A stretch of 64,000 nucleotides of DNA from Eunapius fragilis (lineage: Eukaryota > Porifera > Demospongiae > Spongillida > Spongillidae), in assembly GCA_963681505.1 (NCBI GenBank), contig OY811974.1, positions 9,304,547 through 9,368,546 on the forward strand, read 5' to 3'. A program made the translations under genes and the position numbers. Below the pieces are notes generated by a model, which made no database searches, was not told where the DNA came from, and saw only the letters and a program-made list of their open reading frames with translations. Positions 45,872-56,434 of this stretch are shown here, in pieces (within the stretch, counting starts at the first letter, position 1; each line of letters opens with the position of its first letter).

Positions 45872-46300
45872 AAAATACTCACTGGTGTATCGAAAACGTG
45901 CTTATATAAACGGTGACGCTTGCGGATTACAATATACTACTCCGGCGTGCATGTATTCGCAAAAATAAACGGTAATGATAAAACTAACGTTTGCACTGTG
46001 GTGCCTATAAAAACAGTGACGTATTCGACACTTGCGGATTCTTGAATATACGCAGGCTTATACTACTCAGGTGTATATTTTGGGTATTCTTCAAATATAC
46101 GCAAAAATATACAGTATCGTAAAACTAACCTTTTGCAGTGCGGTGCCTATATAAACAGTGACGTAATTAACACATGCGTATTCTTGAATATACGCCGTCG
46201 TATACTTAAAATATACTACACACGCGTATATTTTGAGTATTCTTCAATATACGCAAAAATATACAGTATCGTATAACTAACTTTTTGCACTGTGCAACTT
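45872..46300. repeat. ~140-150 bp tandem repeat with TATACG palindromes, three units
   Basis: Landmark AAACTAAC(G/C)TTTTGCA(C/G)TG, then CGGTGCCTATATAAACAGTG and ACGTA, recurs near 45985, 46123 and 46275 with TTCTTGAATATACGC and ACGCAAAAATATACAGTATC between. A related inverted unit lies at 42915-43045. Confidence 0.85.
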
Positions 46301-46884
46301 GGAATCTTCGTGGCATGGCTGCATAATCATGTAAGGGCAAACTGTGAAACTTAGTTGCATCAACTTAACACAACATCATGTGAACGTAATTTATATCTAC
46401 TAACACCCGCCGAGCACCTATGTGTACTTGGCTTGTTTGGTTTACGTACTTTTAGTGTCTGGACCAGAGAGATTACAGCCAAAGCCATCCAATTGCACAC
46501 TCTTGATTAGTGAATAGAGGATGTACGCAAGGCTGAAGCGAAATGTATCCATTAACACCCATGATATGGCGAAGAATTTTTTTTCACAGATAATAACTTT
46601 AATTTACCATGGATCGCCAAAGGGATTACAAGACTGTTTTCGATATAGCAACCTACGCTTACGCAGCAAGAATCATCGCTCATAATCAGTCGATGGAAAC
46701 AATGAGTACCAACCTTACATTAAAGTTTCGTACCGTAGAGTTGACCGTAGCTTGCTCTAGAACAATTCACAGCTTTCAACCTCTTCAGAAACACATGTAG
46801 TCACGTGACCGTGCGTGTGATAATTAAAAAATTCGTGTCCGGTCCATTGGAAAAGGGTCTATACGTATGTTGTGAACACCAGCC
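46301..46884. other. 5' flank of the candidate LRAT-like exon 1
   Basis: A 63-codon plus ORF (46609-46800) has no domain. No TATA box was identified with confidence. Confidence 0.35.
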
Positions 46885-46945
46885 ATGGCCTTGATTTTGA
46901 AATACAATCTGGAAAGAGTCAGTGATATTGAAAAAATTAAACCCG
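46885..46945 (+). CDS. candidate first exon of an LRAT-like gene
   Basis: ATG in good context (CAGCCATGGCC) opens a 61-bp exon encoding MALILKYNLERVSDIEKIKP plus the first base of a Gly codon, then a strong donor (CCCG/GTAAGTCA). LRAT-like (NlpC/P60) proteins begin with a short strand and a segment such as (V/I)xxGDHI. The exon at 62456 starts GT GAC CAC, so joining the two restores P-G-D-H in phase and gives 609 bp, 203 codons including the stop. The intron would be 15.5 kb and filled with mobile elements. Alternatively this exon belongs to a lost paralogue; no LRAT-like exon 2 was found within the next few kb. Confidence 0.5.
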
Positions 46946-48163
46946 GTAAGTCAGTCTTTGGAAACATCACGCTGCAATGAAATTGGTTGATATGTCGAAC
47001 CAAAATTGCATGTTTCATATGACTCGATCCCGCAACTGGGTAGATTAACTTAGTGTAAGGTATAGTGCGTACGGGATAGCGCACCCTACATATCAAATGT
47101 ATGTGGGGCCAAGACTTACTATCTCTCGGCACAATATGGTAATATTCCTACTGTTTTCAGCCTGCTGTTAACTAGCTGCAAAGCAGTTACGTAAGCATTA
47201 CGATTCAATTCTGGCACTTTCTGAATTCAACAGACAATGGTGAATTGGTGCAAGTCGGTGCCTGTGAAGACAGGTACGTAGTGAATGATAGCTTGAAGGG
47301 TGTGTTAGTGACTCACTTAGTCGCTATAGGGCGACTACGAGTGGGTCAAACGGGTATAATTGGAACAATGCTAAAGACATTGAAACCGATTAAGGCCTAA
47401 ATATGTAGTGGTTATTTGATCTTAAACGTGGTCACAAAAATGTTTTGTGGCAGAAAGGGTAATCAAACGATACCCGCTGAAGCCGTTTTCAAGAAGGATT
47501 TCAAATTGGTACAACCTTTCTGTGGTTTGTGGTCGCGCCCCCCAAAATACCTTCCGCGTAGCTGTAAACAACTATATGACGCTATAGGACTTAATCGGTA
47601 AAACTCATCATCTTAGTGCAATGATTGGAGCCACTTTTTGCACAACCAGAATGAAACGCAGCAACTAGACATGTAGGCAAGACCTTTCTGTGCACATACG
47701 TACCTAATTCAGATGCAGACAGTTTTTTTTTACTCAGCGGGGAGGTGTTTCTATTGTACGCATTTGCAATTCGTGCGGGAGACTACTATTAGTCTGATTC
47801 AAACTGTTCCCGTCTGGAAGTTTTTCGTGCCACACCATCCGACGTTACGTGCTGACATTGTTCTATATATCAAGATACATTTCAAAGTGGCTCTTGCTTG
47901 GTAGACTGGAATACGACACAACGCTGTCTTGAAAGAAATGCTTTCCTTAATTGCACATTTTTGCATTCAAAGTAAATAGTCTAAACCTATGCGATTGTTC
48001 AAAGCTCACAGTTGACTGTAAATTATACCCTCCCGGCCGCTTCGAACTGAATTAGTGACACGCACCCCTACACATAATTAAATGGCATATCCATTAAGTA
48101 AAAATACATACTTTTGTCCATTAATTCGTTATCACAAACACACACACACACACACACACACAT

Positions 48164-48201
<38 letters not shown>

Positions 48202-48349
48202 CTACACATAGATCACAGCAATGTGCATGCACAGGAATACAGAGATAAAAAAACACAATTATCATAATTTTTGATACATAAATCATCCTTAAGAAATGTT
48301 TTTAGAGCCACTGAGAGATAGCTGGTTGTGCATGGAGCTAGCTGCAGGG
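46946..48349. other. intron-like or intergenic, includes a (CA)n run
   Basis: A good acceptor (TTCCTACTGTTTTCAG, 47160) would end the exon 1 frame after four residues. CA run at 48137-48201. A 61-codon ORF at 47416 is unrecognised. Confidence 0.4.
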
Positions 48350-48700
48350 TTATGTGCATCTGGTTGTGGGACCAGAGCTGGTTGTGAGCCAGAGCTGGTT
48401 GTGGGGCTAGAGCTGGTTGTGGTGCCAGAGCTGGTTGTGGACCCACGGCTAGTTGTGGGGCCAGGGTTGTGGTTGTGGGGCCAGGGTTAGTTGTGGGGCC
48501 AGGGCTGGTTGTGGAGCCAGAGCTGGTTGTGGAGCCAGAGCTGGTTGTGGGGCTAGGGCCGGTTGTGGGGTCAGGGCAGTTGTGGACCAGGGCTGGTTGT
48601 GGAGCCAGAACAGATTGTGGGGTCGTACGTGCATGGAGGCAGGGCTGCATGGTTGTGGATGGGCCCTGGATTGGTTCCAATGGTAGGGCTGGTTGTGCAT
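48350..48700. repeat. 18-bp GGTTGTGGGGCCAGAGCT minisatellite
   Basis: About eighteen imperfect units of GCTGGTTGTGGAGCCAGA. The array stops just before the left end of the MULE-like element; translations such as LVVEPELVV are artefacts. Confidence 0.92.
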
Positions 48701-48929
48701 GGGGCCAGGGTAGGGTGGTGGGGGGGTTAGTCTCTTCCCCAGACCCAGATTCCCAACAGCTGCGGGTGGATTACATCACCGCTACGTGGAAAGTGGGTCT
48801 GGGAAATAAGAACGACGCACTTGTTCCGAGCGTCCTTCAATGTTTATGTCCAATAATAGTACGGCAATCTAAATTTAGAACTAATCTCGCACAATTAGAC
48901 CGCAATAAGCGCTATCATTTCCGCATGAT

Positions 48930-49286
48930 ATGACTACGCGTGTTATCTATCGTTGCAAGATATGCGTTTGGCCGTGCTGCTTCGGAGAACTGGGTGTGCT
49001 CTCCTCTCCCTTTTTCAGGCAGGGTATTGCAGAACTAGCTTGTAAGCAAGGCAAAAACTCCGATGAAGTGAAAGAGTTCTCGGAAGGTTACGCCTGTATT
49101 AGCTGTTTTCGAGCAGTCAGCAGATATGTAATGCAAATATCAGCTTGTGAACAAGCTTTCTGTATCACAGCCCGTGGAAGTGTTTGGAGAAGACAGCTGA
49201 AACAGTGTGTCACTTTAACCCTTTCCAACTCCTCCAAGTGCAATAACGAACAGCTCCATGACAACATTTTATTACCTCTATGCATA

Positions 49287-49290
<4 letters not shown>
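48930..49290 (+). CDS. Cys-rich ORF inside the MULE-like element
   Basis: An open frame from ATG reads MTTRVIYRCKICVWPCC ... EGYACISCFRAVSRYVMQIS and ACEQAFCITARGS before dissolving into a CA microsatellite. Eight cysteines, several in CxxC pairs (CKIC, CISC), suggest a zinc-binding N-terminus like those of transposon proteins. No catalytic domain remains. It may be a remnant of the autonomous element or a captured fragment. Confidence 0.35.
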
Positions 49291-49364
<74 letters not shown>

Positions 49365-49617
49365 ACACAGTTAAGGCTGCACACATATTGTGCCTACACA
49401 CAACCTTTTCCGCAGTCGATTCCTTATATCCATATCAGGCTCAGGGACTGGTGTTATCTCTTCATGTGAAGCGGCCGACTAAATAGGATTACAGGATGGT
49501 ACACTATGCTTATGACCATAGCGGCACAACACACACTACCATCTCGCCTAATACACTTTTCTCTCATAGGTTCCATCTGCTTCACTGCTCGCTTGGAAAG
49601 CTGTGAACTTTTCTTAA

Positions 49618-50159
49618 CCCTTGAAGTGCGGAAGGCCCTTTATGTGCCCATGCAACAACTATGATGTTATATAGTCTCACACAGTTGCGAGGCTACCGCC
49701 TAGTTTCATCATTTGCAGCAGCCACTCAGGGCTGAGCATATAATATGTTGGAAAGATTACTGATACATGGCCTGCCAGCCTGAGAGCTAGATAAATTAGT
49801 ACACATCTGTCTGTGGTTTTTTGGAATTGTGTGCGGTGTACCGCACACAGGGCTTCAATGGAAGCAATACGAAAGTTATTTCTCTATTCTCAGTACATGT
49901 ACTCATGTTGCTTCCATTGAAACCCTAAGAAAAACCACAGAGGAATGCATGTGTACTAACTTATCTCGCTCGCCAGCTGGTAGGCCATCTATCAGTAATC
50001 TTTACCCGCAACGTATTACACGTATATCCTCAGCTCTGATCATGAGTGGCTGCTGCATATGATGAAACCAGGCAGTAACCTCGCAACTGTGTGAGGCTAT
50101 GTAACATCAAAGTTGTTTCATGGGCACAATTACAAAAAGGGCCTTCCGCACTTCAAGGG
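49618..50159. mobile_element. piggyBac-type MITE nested in the MULE-like element
   Basis: Ends CCCTTGAAGTGCGGAAGGCC and the inverse complement, flanked by TTAA at 49614-49617 and 50160-50163. TIRs extend ~125 bp with mismatches. A second inner inverted pair (49804-49870 versus 49898-49950) makes most of it a foldback. TTAA target and CCC start are the piggyBac hallmarks; its ends differ from the TCATAGATTGACCAA element at 52961. Confidence 0.85.
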
Positions 50160-50365
50160 TTAATTCAGTCCATAGAGGGTTGTGAGAGGCAGGGTGAATT
50201 CCTTGGGTGTGGCCAGTCCATAGGTCTGCTGAGATCGCTCCAGTTCTGGGCATTCCTCAGGGGAGAAAATGGCCATGTATAGTATAAACCAGTCACATGG
50301 GTGCAAACCATTCACATGTGACCATTTATATGGTGCAAAGTATGGCACCAAAGGCATCCTTCTCC

Positions 50366-50600
50366 ACGTTGTGCGCCCACAATGGCATCCTTGTCCACGT
50401 TGTGCGCCCACAATGGCATCCTTGTCCAATTTGTGCGCCCACAATGGCTGTCCACGTTGTGCGCCCACAATGGCTGTCCACGTTGTGCGCCCACAATGGC
50501 TGTCCACGTTGTGCGCCCACAATGGCTACCCACGTTGTGCGCCCACAATGGCTACCCACGTTGTGCGCCCACAATGGCGCCCTTGTCATGTTGTGCGCCA
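50366..50600. repeat. 26-bp TGTGCGCCCACAATGGCTGT minisatellite
   Basis: About nine units of CACGTTGTGCGCCCACAATG plus GC(T/A)(G/A)(T/C)C. Every frame is open, so the ORFs here are artefacts. Confidence 0.93.
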
Positions 50601-51146
50601 GCCTAGCTCATCCTAGCCTTTGAACCGCACGCAAAAAGAACCTCCTCAATACGTGTATCTTGCTCGCACATTCCTCTCTTCAATGTCTAATTGAACCACA
50701 CCTTCCACTTGAAATCAGGTAATCAGCAACTTGCATGTATTGTTTAAGTTACGTCAGCGTCATTACGTAATACACATCCGTCTCAATGTTTTGTGACGCT
50801 CGGAACAAGTGCGTCGTTCTTATTTCCCAGACCCACTTTCCACGTAGCGGTGATGTAATCCACCCGCAGCTGTTGGGAATCTGGGCCTGGGGACGAGACT
50901 AGGTGGGGGTAGCGCTGGTTGTATACATGGGGGTAAGTGAAACCATGCAATCATGCATGGACATTAGAACCTTTCATTTTCTTTTCTGCTGTGTAAAACA
51001 GTCCGTGCACAACTTTAACGTAGTAAATCTTACTGCACTGATCAACCGTTTTGACCTAGTTGCTAGGTCTCGTGCACGAACTGTTAACTTTAAAACGTAT
51101 AACAGAGCCACTTCGAAAACGATAAAATTATCAAGTTCATCCCATA

Positions 51147-52043
51147 CAAGTAAAGAAAAACATTCTCTAACGAGAAAGTTGGTGGGATATAGGAATTGGA
51201 GGCAATGGTGGTGTTAAAAGGAAGGGAACAAGGTTTTGATAAAAAGGGTAATGAGACAAAAATCCCATATTTAGCACTTCTTTTGGTTCTGTTAAATTTA
51301 CACGTGCTCAATATAGGATTTTTGTCCTTTTCTCAAAACCTTGTTCCCTTCCTTTTAACACCACCATTGCCCAAATTCCTATATCCCACCAACTTTCTTT
51401 ACTTGTTTCCTCTATTTTTTTATTATCATTTTTTAATCGATTATTAATACTGGCAAGTGCCCTCACCCCCCCCCCCCCTCCCCCCCCCCCCCCCCCCGCT
51501 TAAAATACCGTCACGAGCAGACGCCCGCTTTTGTTTGGGATCACTATAATGAATGCGGGAGAATTCTAACCCGTCGTCTGCTCTCCTCTTTTGTTTGCAC
51601 AATTCTAAATATACGTAAATGTCGCCATGGGAACGCTTCAATTTAATTAACACTACGCATTACGTAATGATAACGTATGTCAGTTTTATGCTTTATTCAT
51701 ACATCTGATACTTGAAGATGGCCTTCCAGGAGATTCTAAAGCGATTGATATAACTTGCGCTCTTTAAAACCGTTCCTATCCCGAGTTATGCTCACCCGAG
51801 AATAAGAAGAAGACGACGGCGGAGAAGAATTGCCTGGGGACGAGGAAAAACACGAGCTTTTTTTTACTCTTAAAGCCAACAGTTTGAAGACTGGAACAAA
51901 ACATTAAAATGACCGTCTTTGCCTTCTGGTTCGATAGCAACAAAGAGCAACACTATCCGTTTCTCGGTACGCGAGTTATACGCGGGTCGCGTTTTTTTTA
52001 ATGGTTTCACGACCCAGGTCAATTCCTATATAGGAACTACTAC
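51147..52043 (-). mobile_element. Helitron-like hairpin-ended element, copy 5 (reverse orientation)
   Basis: The 3' end in minus orientation is CTTTACTTG at 51147 next to A (T on the minus strand). Palindrome 51146-51412 follows, and the G-run appears as a C-run at 51468-51497. The ACGCGACCCG box is at about 51985. The 5' end stops at about 52043 in GTAGTTCCTATATAGGAATT; the outer half of the 5' hairpin is lost, so the terminus is approximate. Sequence parallels copy 4 along its whole length. Confidence 0.75.
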
Positions 52044-52121
52044 AACACAAAACTATGTGCCGTTGGAGCCAGAAAACTTCCTCAGTTTTTACACACGCCA
52101 ATGAGTAATGACGTACCTCTA

Positions 52122-52942
52122 TCGGAAGTCTCGCATATGGGTTTTGACCTCGACTATGAATTTAATTAAAACCCCGCGACCCTACCGTAGCTTCGCTCCC
52201 GACGATCGGATCGTCGGTTGCGACAATCGATCTAGAAGTCAAAACTGAGTAGTTTTGTTTTTGTTTCACGTCGTAGAACTGTGTGGTTGTCGAGAACGAA
52301 AAATACTGCTGTCCTTGTTCCCCTTCCAAAAATATTGGGCGGGTCGTCTTCTGCTTCTGCTTTTGCTTCTGCTTCTGCCACTGCTTCGGGGGAACTCATA
52401 ACTCGGGACCGGAACACTTTTAAGCAATGAAAGTTGCACCAATAGCTTTAGAATTTGCTGGAGGACTCGCTGTAGTCGATGTTAGGCTTTGATACACAAA
52501 AGCCTAAAAGCCTATATACGGTCTTATCAAGTCTAATTAAGCAAAAGTACCTAGAAAATTTTCACAATACGTCAGGATTGAATTAAATCAGTTAAATGAA
52601 AGGGGGAAACCTGCGATGCAACAGTGATTTGGGTGTTAAAAAAATTAAGGAAACAAGTAAATAAAAACATTCTCTCTGAGAAATTTGGTGGGATATAGGT
52701 TTTGCAGGCAAATGGTATACTGCATGGTGTATAAAGCAAGGAAACAAGTTTTATCAGAAGGGAAAATGTAATAGTCCTATATTTAGCACAGAAACAGCAT
52801 ATGCCTTAGTCGAATGTGCTAAATATAGGACTATTACATTTTCCCTTCTGATAAGACTTGTTTTTACACCATGCAGTATACCATTTGCCTGCAAAACCTA
52901 TATCCCACCATCTTTCTCAGAGAGAATGTTTTTATTTACCTG
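52122..52942 (+). mobile_element. Helitron-like hairpin-ended element, copy 6
   Basis: The 5' end is TCGGAAGTCTCGCATATGGG after A; the right half of the 5' hairpin is deleted. The 3' palindrome is 52653-52943, ending TTTATTTACCTG before T, a one-base variant of CTTG. The inner stem contains GCAGGCAAATGGTATACTGC, unlike other copies but mirrored in its own right arm. No ORF. Confidence 0.78.
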
Positions 52943-52975
52943 TAAGTGTGTATGTTTTAATCATAGATTGACCAA

Positions 52976-53414
52976 TTGTGACTTAAGTCACAAAATTGTG
53001 ACTTAAGTCACAATTTTTTTCAATGAGGAAATCTCACATTAAAAAACTGCAAACTAACTTTTTGAAACTTCGCACATATACATGGATGCATGTGTGTTCT
53101 AGGTATGTTTTTTTTTCAACACTTGGATGCGCTTAACATTGACAATACAAGGCCTTCTCTGTACGCAATCATCCAAAAATGTAAAATACCGCGTCATTGT
53201 GACTTAAGTCACAATACTTTTCTAATTAATACACCAAGAGAATTCTATCAACTAGGATGCTTTTAAAATATGTACAATGATGATGGAGGCATGTGCTCTC
53301 ATAATATAGCATTTAAACAGCTTGGAAACATGCTGTGTAGAAGTTGCATAACGTTTTCCCTTCCAATTCTCTAGTGCATATCGAGGATCAATAAAATTGT
53401 GACTTAAGTCACAA
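52976..53414. promoter_or_regulatory. four TTGTGACTTAAGTCACAA palindromes (left subterminal)
   Basis: Exact 18-bp palindromes at 52976-52993, 52996-53013, 53197-53214 and 53397-53414, all upstream of the transposase. Perfect dyad symmetry suits a dimeric DNA-binding protein; transposase binding or promoter autoregulation is inferred. Confidence 0.8.
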
Positions 53415-53505
53415 AGCTTTGAACGGGTAAAGTAGCAGTATTTTCTACGAGTACCTATGACGTTTTATGCACTAGATCGAACGTTGAAGCTTGTAGAATT
53501 ATATT

Positions 53506-54876
53506 TTGCAGATAGAACTACTTAGTTCTTTTTGTGGTGTGGTCAAAACTGAAAGCAAACAAGGTGATAATTCGATTTTTCCATGCCTCCCCTACGATAC
53601 ACGCGTGATATACGCGATAGCGATGGTCGGGTTCTCTGTTGGTGATCGGGTAGTTTGTGGAGCAGACAAAGTTCTAGGCAATAAGCCAGCGAAACAAAGG
53701 TACGGGAGGCTTTTCCGAAAGGCACTACAAGGTGTTGTAAAAGGAACGGAGGGAAGCGGACATAGCAAAAAGTATGTGGTTTGTTTTGACGAGGTTACAA
53801 CAACGAAGGCTTTTTCGTTGCATATTTCTTCGGATTTTGACGCATCTGTGGCTATTGTCTGCCACGGTGTGGAGTGGAAGGTGGTTGAAGGCATGTTATA
53901 GGACTGGAGATGCGCTCCTCAGTATGGGGCACACATGCATCATGTGGGGAAACAATGCAGATGAACTCCAGCGAAAACCAATAGATTATTTGAAACTCTC
54001 ATTTCCCTTACAGCTGTTGCCTGATGTAGTAAATTGGACAACAGCTTCCTTACCAGCTGGGTGTGCAAAGGCTACTAAGGAGGATATTTTGGCTGTGTTT
54101 GGAATCCTTTATTCCCTAACTCGAACATCAGAAGGTAGGCGAGACCTTTGGTCCACGGAAGGTGGACTTTTCCCAGCACCACGATTTGGTGAGAGATACT
54201 CTCTGCCACGTAACCGCTTTGAAGTTTTGTTACGATGTCTCTCGTTCTGTCCTCCTGGTGAAGCAAAAGGCAATGATAAATGGGCCCCTGTCCGCCGCTT
54301 GGTCGATGGTTTCAATGAACGACGAGTGCAGAAATTTATCCAGGGTGGCGGCTATGCATAGATGAGTCAGTGTCTTCATGGCGAGGGAAGGATGGAGATT
54401 TCTGTTCTGACGGGATGCCCCACGTAACACGCATCGACAGAAAACCAAAGGGGGTAGGGTGTGAGATCAAGAATTGTGCTGATGCTGACACCAAGGTAAT
54501 GCTACAACTTGAAGTACTAGAGGGAGCAGAGATCATGGCTACTAAAGAATATGTAGCAGACTATAAGCTAGCAGGAACAGCGCAAGTACTGCGACTGTCT
54601 AAACCCTGGCATGGGAGTGGAAGAGCCATTAGTGCTGATTCAGCATTTGCCAGTGTTACTACAGCGCTAGCATGTCGAAAAAATGGCTTACATTTTACAG
54701 GGTTGGTGAAAATGGCAACAAAGTTTTATCCCAAAAGCTACATTGATCAAGTTGTGTTTGCTGAGCTTGGTGATGACATAACTCTAACAACCACTGTTGA
54801 GGGACAATACATTATGGCAATGTCTCTGAGTTCCCTGTACTTGCACAGTGTGCTCTGCGAATCAACAGGCCTTTAG
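53506..54876 (+). pseudogene. piggyBac (DDE_Tnp_1_7) transposase, two frameshifts, C-terminus degraded
   Basis: An N-terminal ~130-residue module (53506-53901; KQRYGRLFRKALQGVVKG, KKYVVCFDEVTTTKAFSLHI) looks like a small beta-barrel of the Tudor/chromo type. A frame change near 53890 leads to the piggyBac core (IDYLKLSFPLQLLPDVVNWT, KEDILAVFGILYSLTRTSEG, NRFEVLLRCLSF, DKWAPVRRLVDGFNERR). A second shift at the GGG near 54345 leads to IDESVSSWRGKDG with the first catalytic Asp, then DRKPKGVGCEIK and ISADSAFASVTTALACRKNG with the second Asp. The frame ends early at 54876; traces of the rest (a C-rich NRLCTICKSPCKL tail) follow to ~55000. It once catalysed TTAA-specific cut-and-paste transposition; this copy should be inactive. 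Confidence 0.8.
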
Positions 54877-55252
54877 CAACAGCTTCAGTGAAGTCTTTCA
54901 TCACTTTCTTACTACAATAAGAACTCTCCCAACACTGCTGCTACATATGCCAACAGATTGTGCACTATTTGCAAAAGTCCTTGCAAGCTAGTACCATTGT
55001 CAGGTTTGTTCAGACACATCCTGGGGGAATATGCGATCTAAAGTCAAAGAATGGTAGAGTAGCTGCATAACTAAGCATATGCTGAATGGCCTACAATAGG
55101 CTAACATTGAAACAGGTGCAGGACTTCATTTAAAATTGCTGCAATTATTTATTCAAATATATTCATCAATTTGAATGCTTGTAATCTATGTACACAATCA
55201 ACCACATCAATGGAATAGAGTTTATATAAGGTGTTTGAATTTGATTATAAAA

Positions 55253-55270
55253 TTGTGACTTAAGTCACAA
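55253..55270. promoter_or_regulatory. right subterminal TTGTGACTTAAGTCACAA palindrome
   Basis: Exact fifth copy of the 18-bp palindrome, 32 bp from the right TIR end, versus 15 bp for the nearest left copy. Confidence 0.8.
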
Positions 55271-55306
55271 TTCTAAATCACAATTTCTTGGTCAATCTAT
55301 GATTAA

Positions 55307-56434
55307 GTCACATATTGTTCGAGTGGCTTAAGCTACGATCATGCTACTTGTGGCATCGGATAGAGTACAAGTTGCATAACCATAAAACAGCGTCAAATAA
55401 ACTACCAAGTGTTTCAATAAGAGTAGCGCACATTCCAACGTTGCTCGATTGCAATATTTCGTTGCTAAGCACACGCAGCCATTTCAATATTTCTGGGCGT
55501 AGGTCTTTTTGACCTACATTTCAATGTATTGAAACAGTAGTGAGGTATGCCAATACAGTCACATAGAACATAAAGAGGATTGTTGTCATAATGTTACACC
55601 GTTCCTTATAATGCGCCATTGTTTAGTCTGTCTATCTCGCCTGTGTTTTTTCCCTCTATCCTACATTATGAGAGTTTCATCATTAGTGCTTGGCACGTAG
55701 AAGCACGACAGAGGGGGGCAACATTTACGGGGCAGTTGAATTCATGATTACTATGATGCGATAAGTCTACTCACAATTCGACAATAAGTTTGAAATCATT
55801 ATGTCTAAAAAATCATTTCCACATTTGTATACTCGCACCATCCCCATCACTACCACCGTCGCCGCCGCACACTTCCTCGCCCTATTTTTACCACTGATGT
55901 GGTTATACGCGCGCACGCTCTTTCACTAAAGCCGCAAGCGCGCTGTCCACGTGCTATTTTATGACATGCCGGCTTACGCCTATCTCGGTCTCGACTACAT
56001 GTAGCAGATGTAGGAACTTGAAAAAGAAATGTGCACTACAAAACATGCTACAGTCATTGGTACGATAAGAAGGCATTCAAGCTAAACAGTTAGTCAGTCT
56101 AGTTGGAAAGATCATATCAATGAATCCTGCTCCGGGCACAGTAGCCCACACACGGGCTAACCTTCCGATTCTGATTGCTCAGCATCTACAGGTCAAGGAG
56201 GTTATGTGCCTATTCTTATTGTCAACCCTCTACCAACAGGCCATATAGAAGGGTACATGGGTGGCAAAGGCAAGCTTAGTTGACAGCTTGATGGTTGCTT
56301 GGTGAAGTGTCCATCAACAGCTCAAATGTCCCTCATGAGTCATCCCAGAATAAAACCATTCTGTAGGAAATGTACCGACAACCTCAACATAGATGACAAG
56401 GTACTCTACAAGTTGCTGTTGGAATATGCAGAAG
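55307..56434. other. no recognised feature
   Basis: Short ORFs only. It may include decayed 3' sequence of the minus-strand piggyBac-type pseudogene. Confidence 0.4.

Larger units (their letters stand above)
48728..50901. mobile_element. MULE-like element with ~105-bp TIRs
   Basis: Left TIR 48728-48833 (TAGTCTCTTCCCCAGACCCA ... GTTCCGAGCGTC) is matched by the inverse complement at 50797-50901. The 9 bases outside are TGGGGGGGT and GGTGGGGGT, consistent with a 9-bp duplication that has drifted within a G-run. The first bases resemble the 9-bp-TSD MITE at 23148. The interior holds a possible ORF (48930-49290), a CA run (49289-49370), a TTAA-flanked MITE (49618-50159) and a 26-bp minisatellite (50366-50600). 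Confidence 0.78.
52961..55302 (+). mobile_element. near-complete piggyBac element
   Basis: TTAA flanks both sides (52957-52960 and 55303-55306). The 15-bp TIRs TCATAGATTGACCAA are perfect. Subterminal copies of the palindrome TTGTGACTTAAGTCACAA lie near both ends (four left, one right). The interior encodes a piggyBac transposase broken by frameshifts (53506-54876). At 2.34 kb it is full length for the superfamily. Confidence 0.92.

Noticed and set aside
48213-48933. Long Val/Gly/Pro-rich ORFs
   Set aside because: 18-bp minisatellite open on both strands.
49280-49486. Thr/His ORFs near the CA run
   Set aside because: Dinucleotide repeat translation.
50269-50623. Evenly spaced repeats resembling a CRISPR array
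   Set aside because: The 26-bp units are contiguous with no unique spacers; eukaryotic minisatellite.
53592-53894. Minus-strand ORF over the piggyBac N-terminus
   Set aside because: Shadow of the plus-strand transposase frame.
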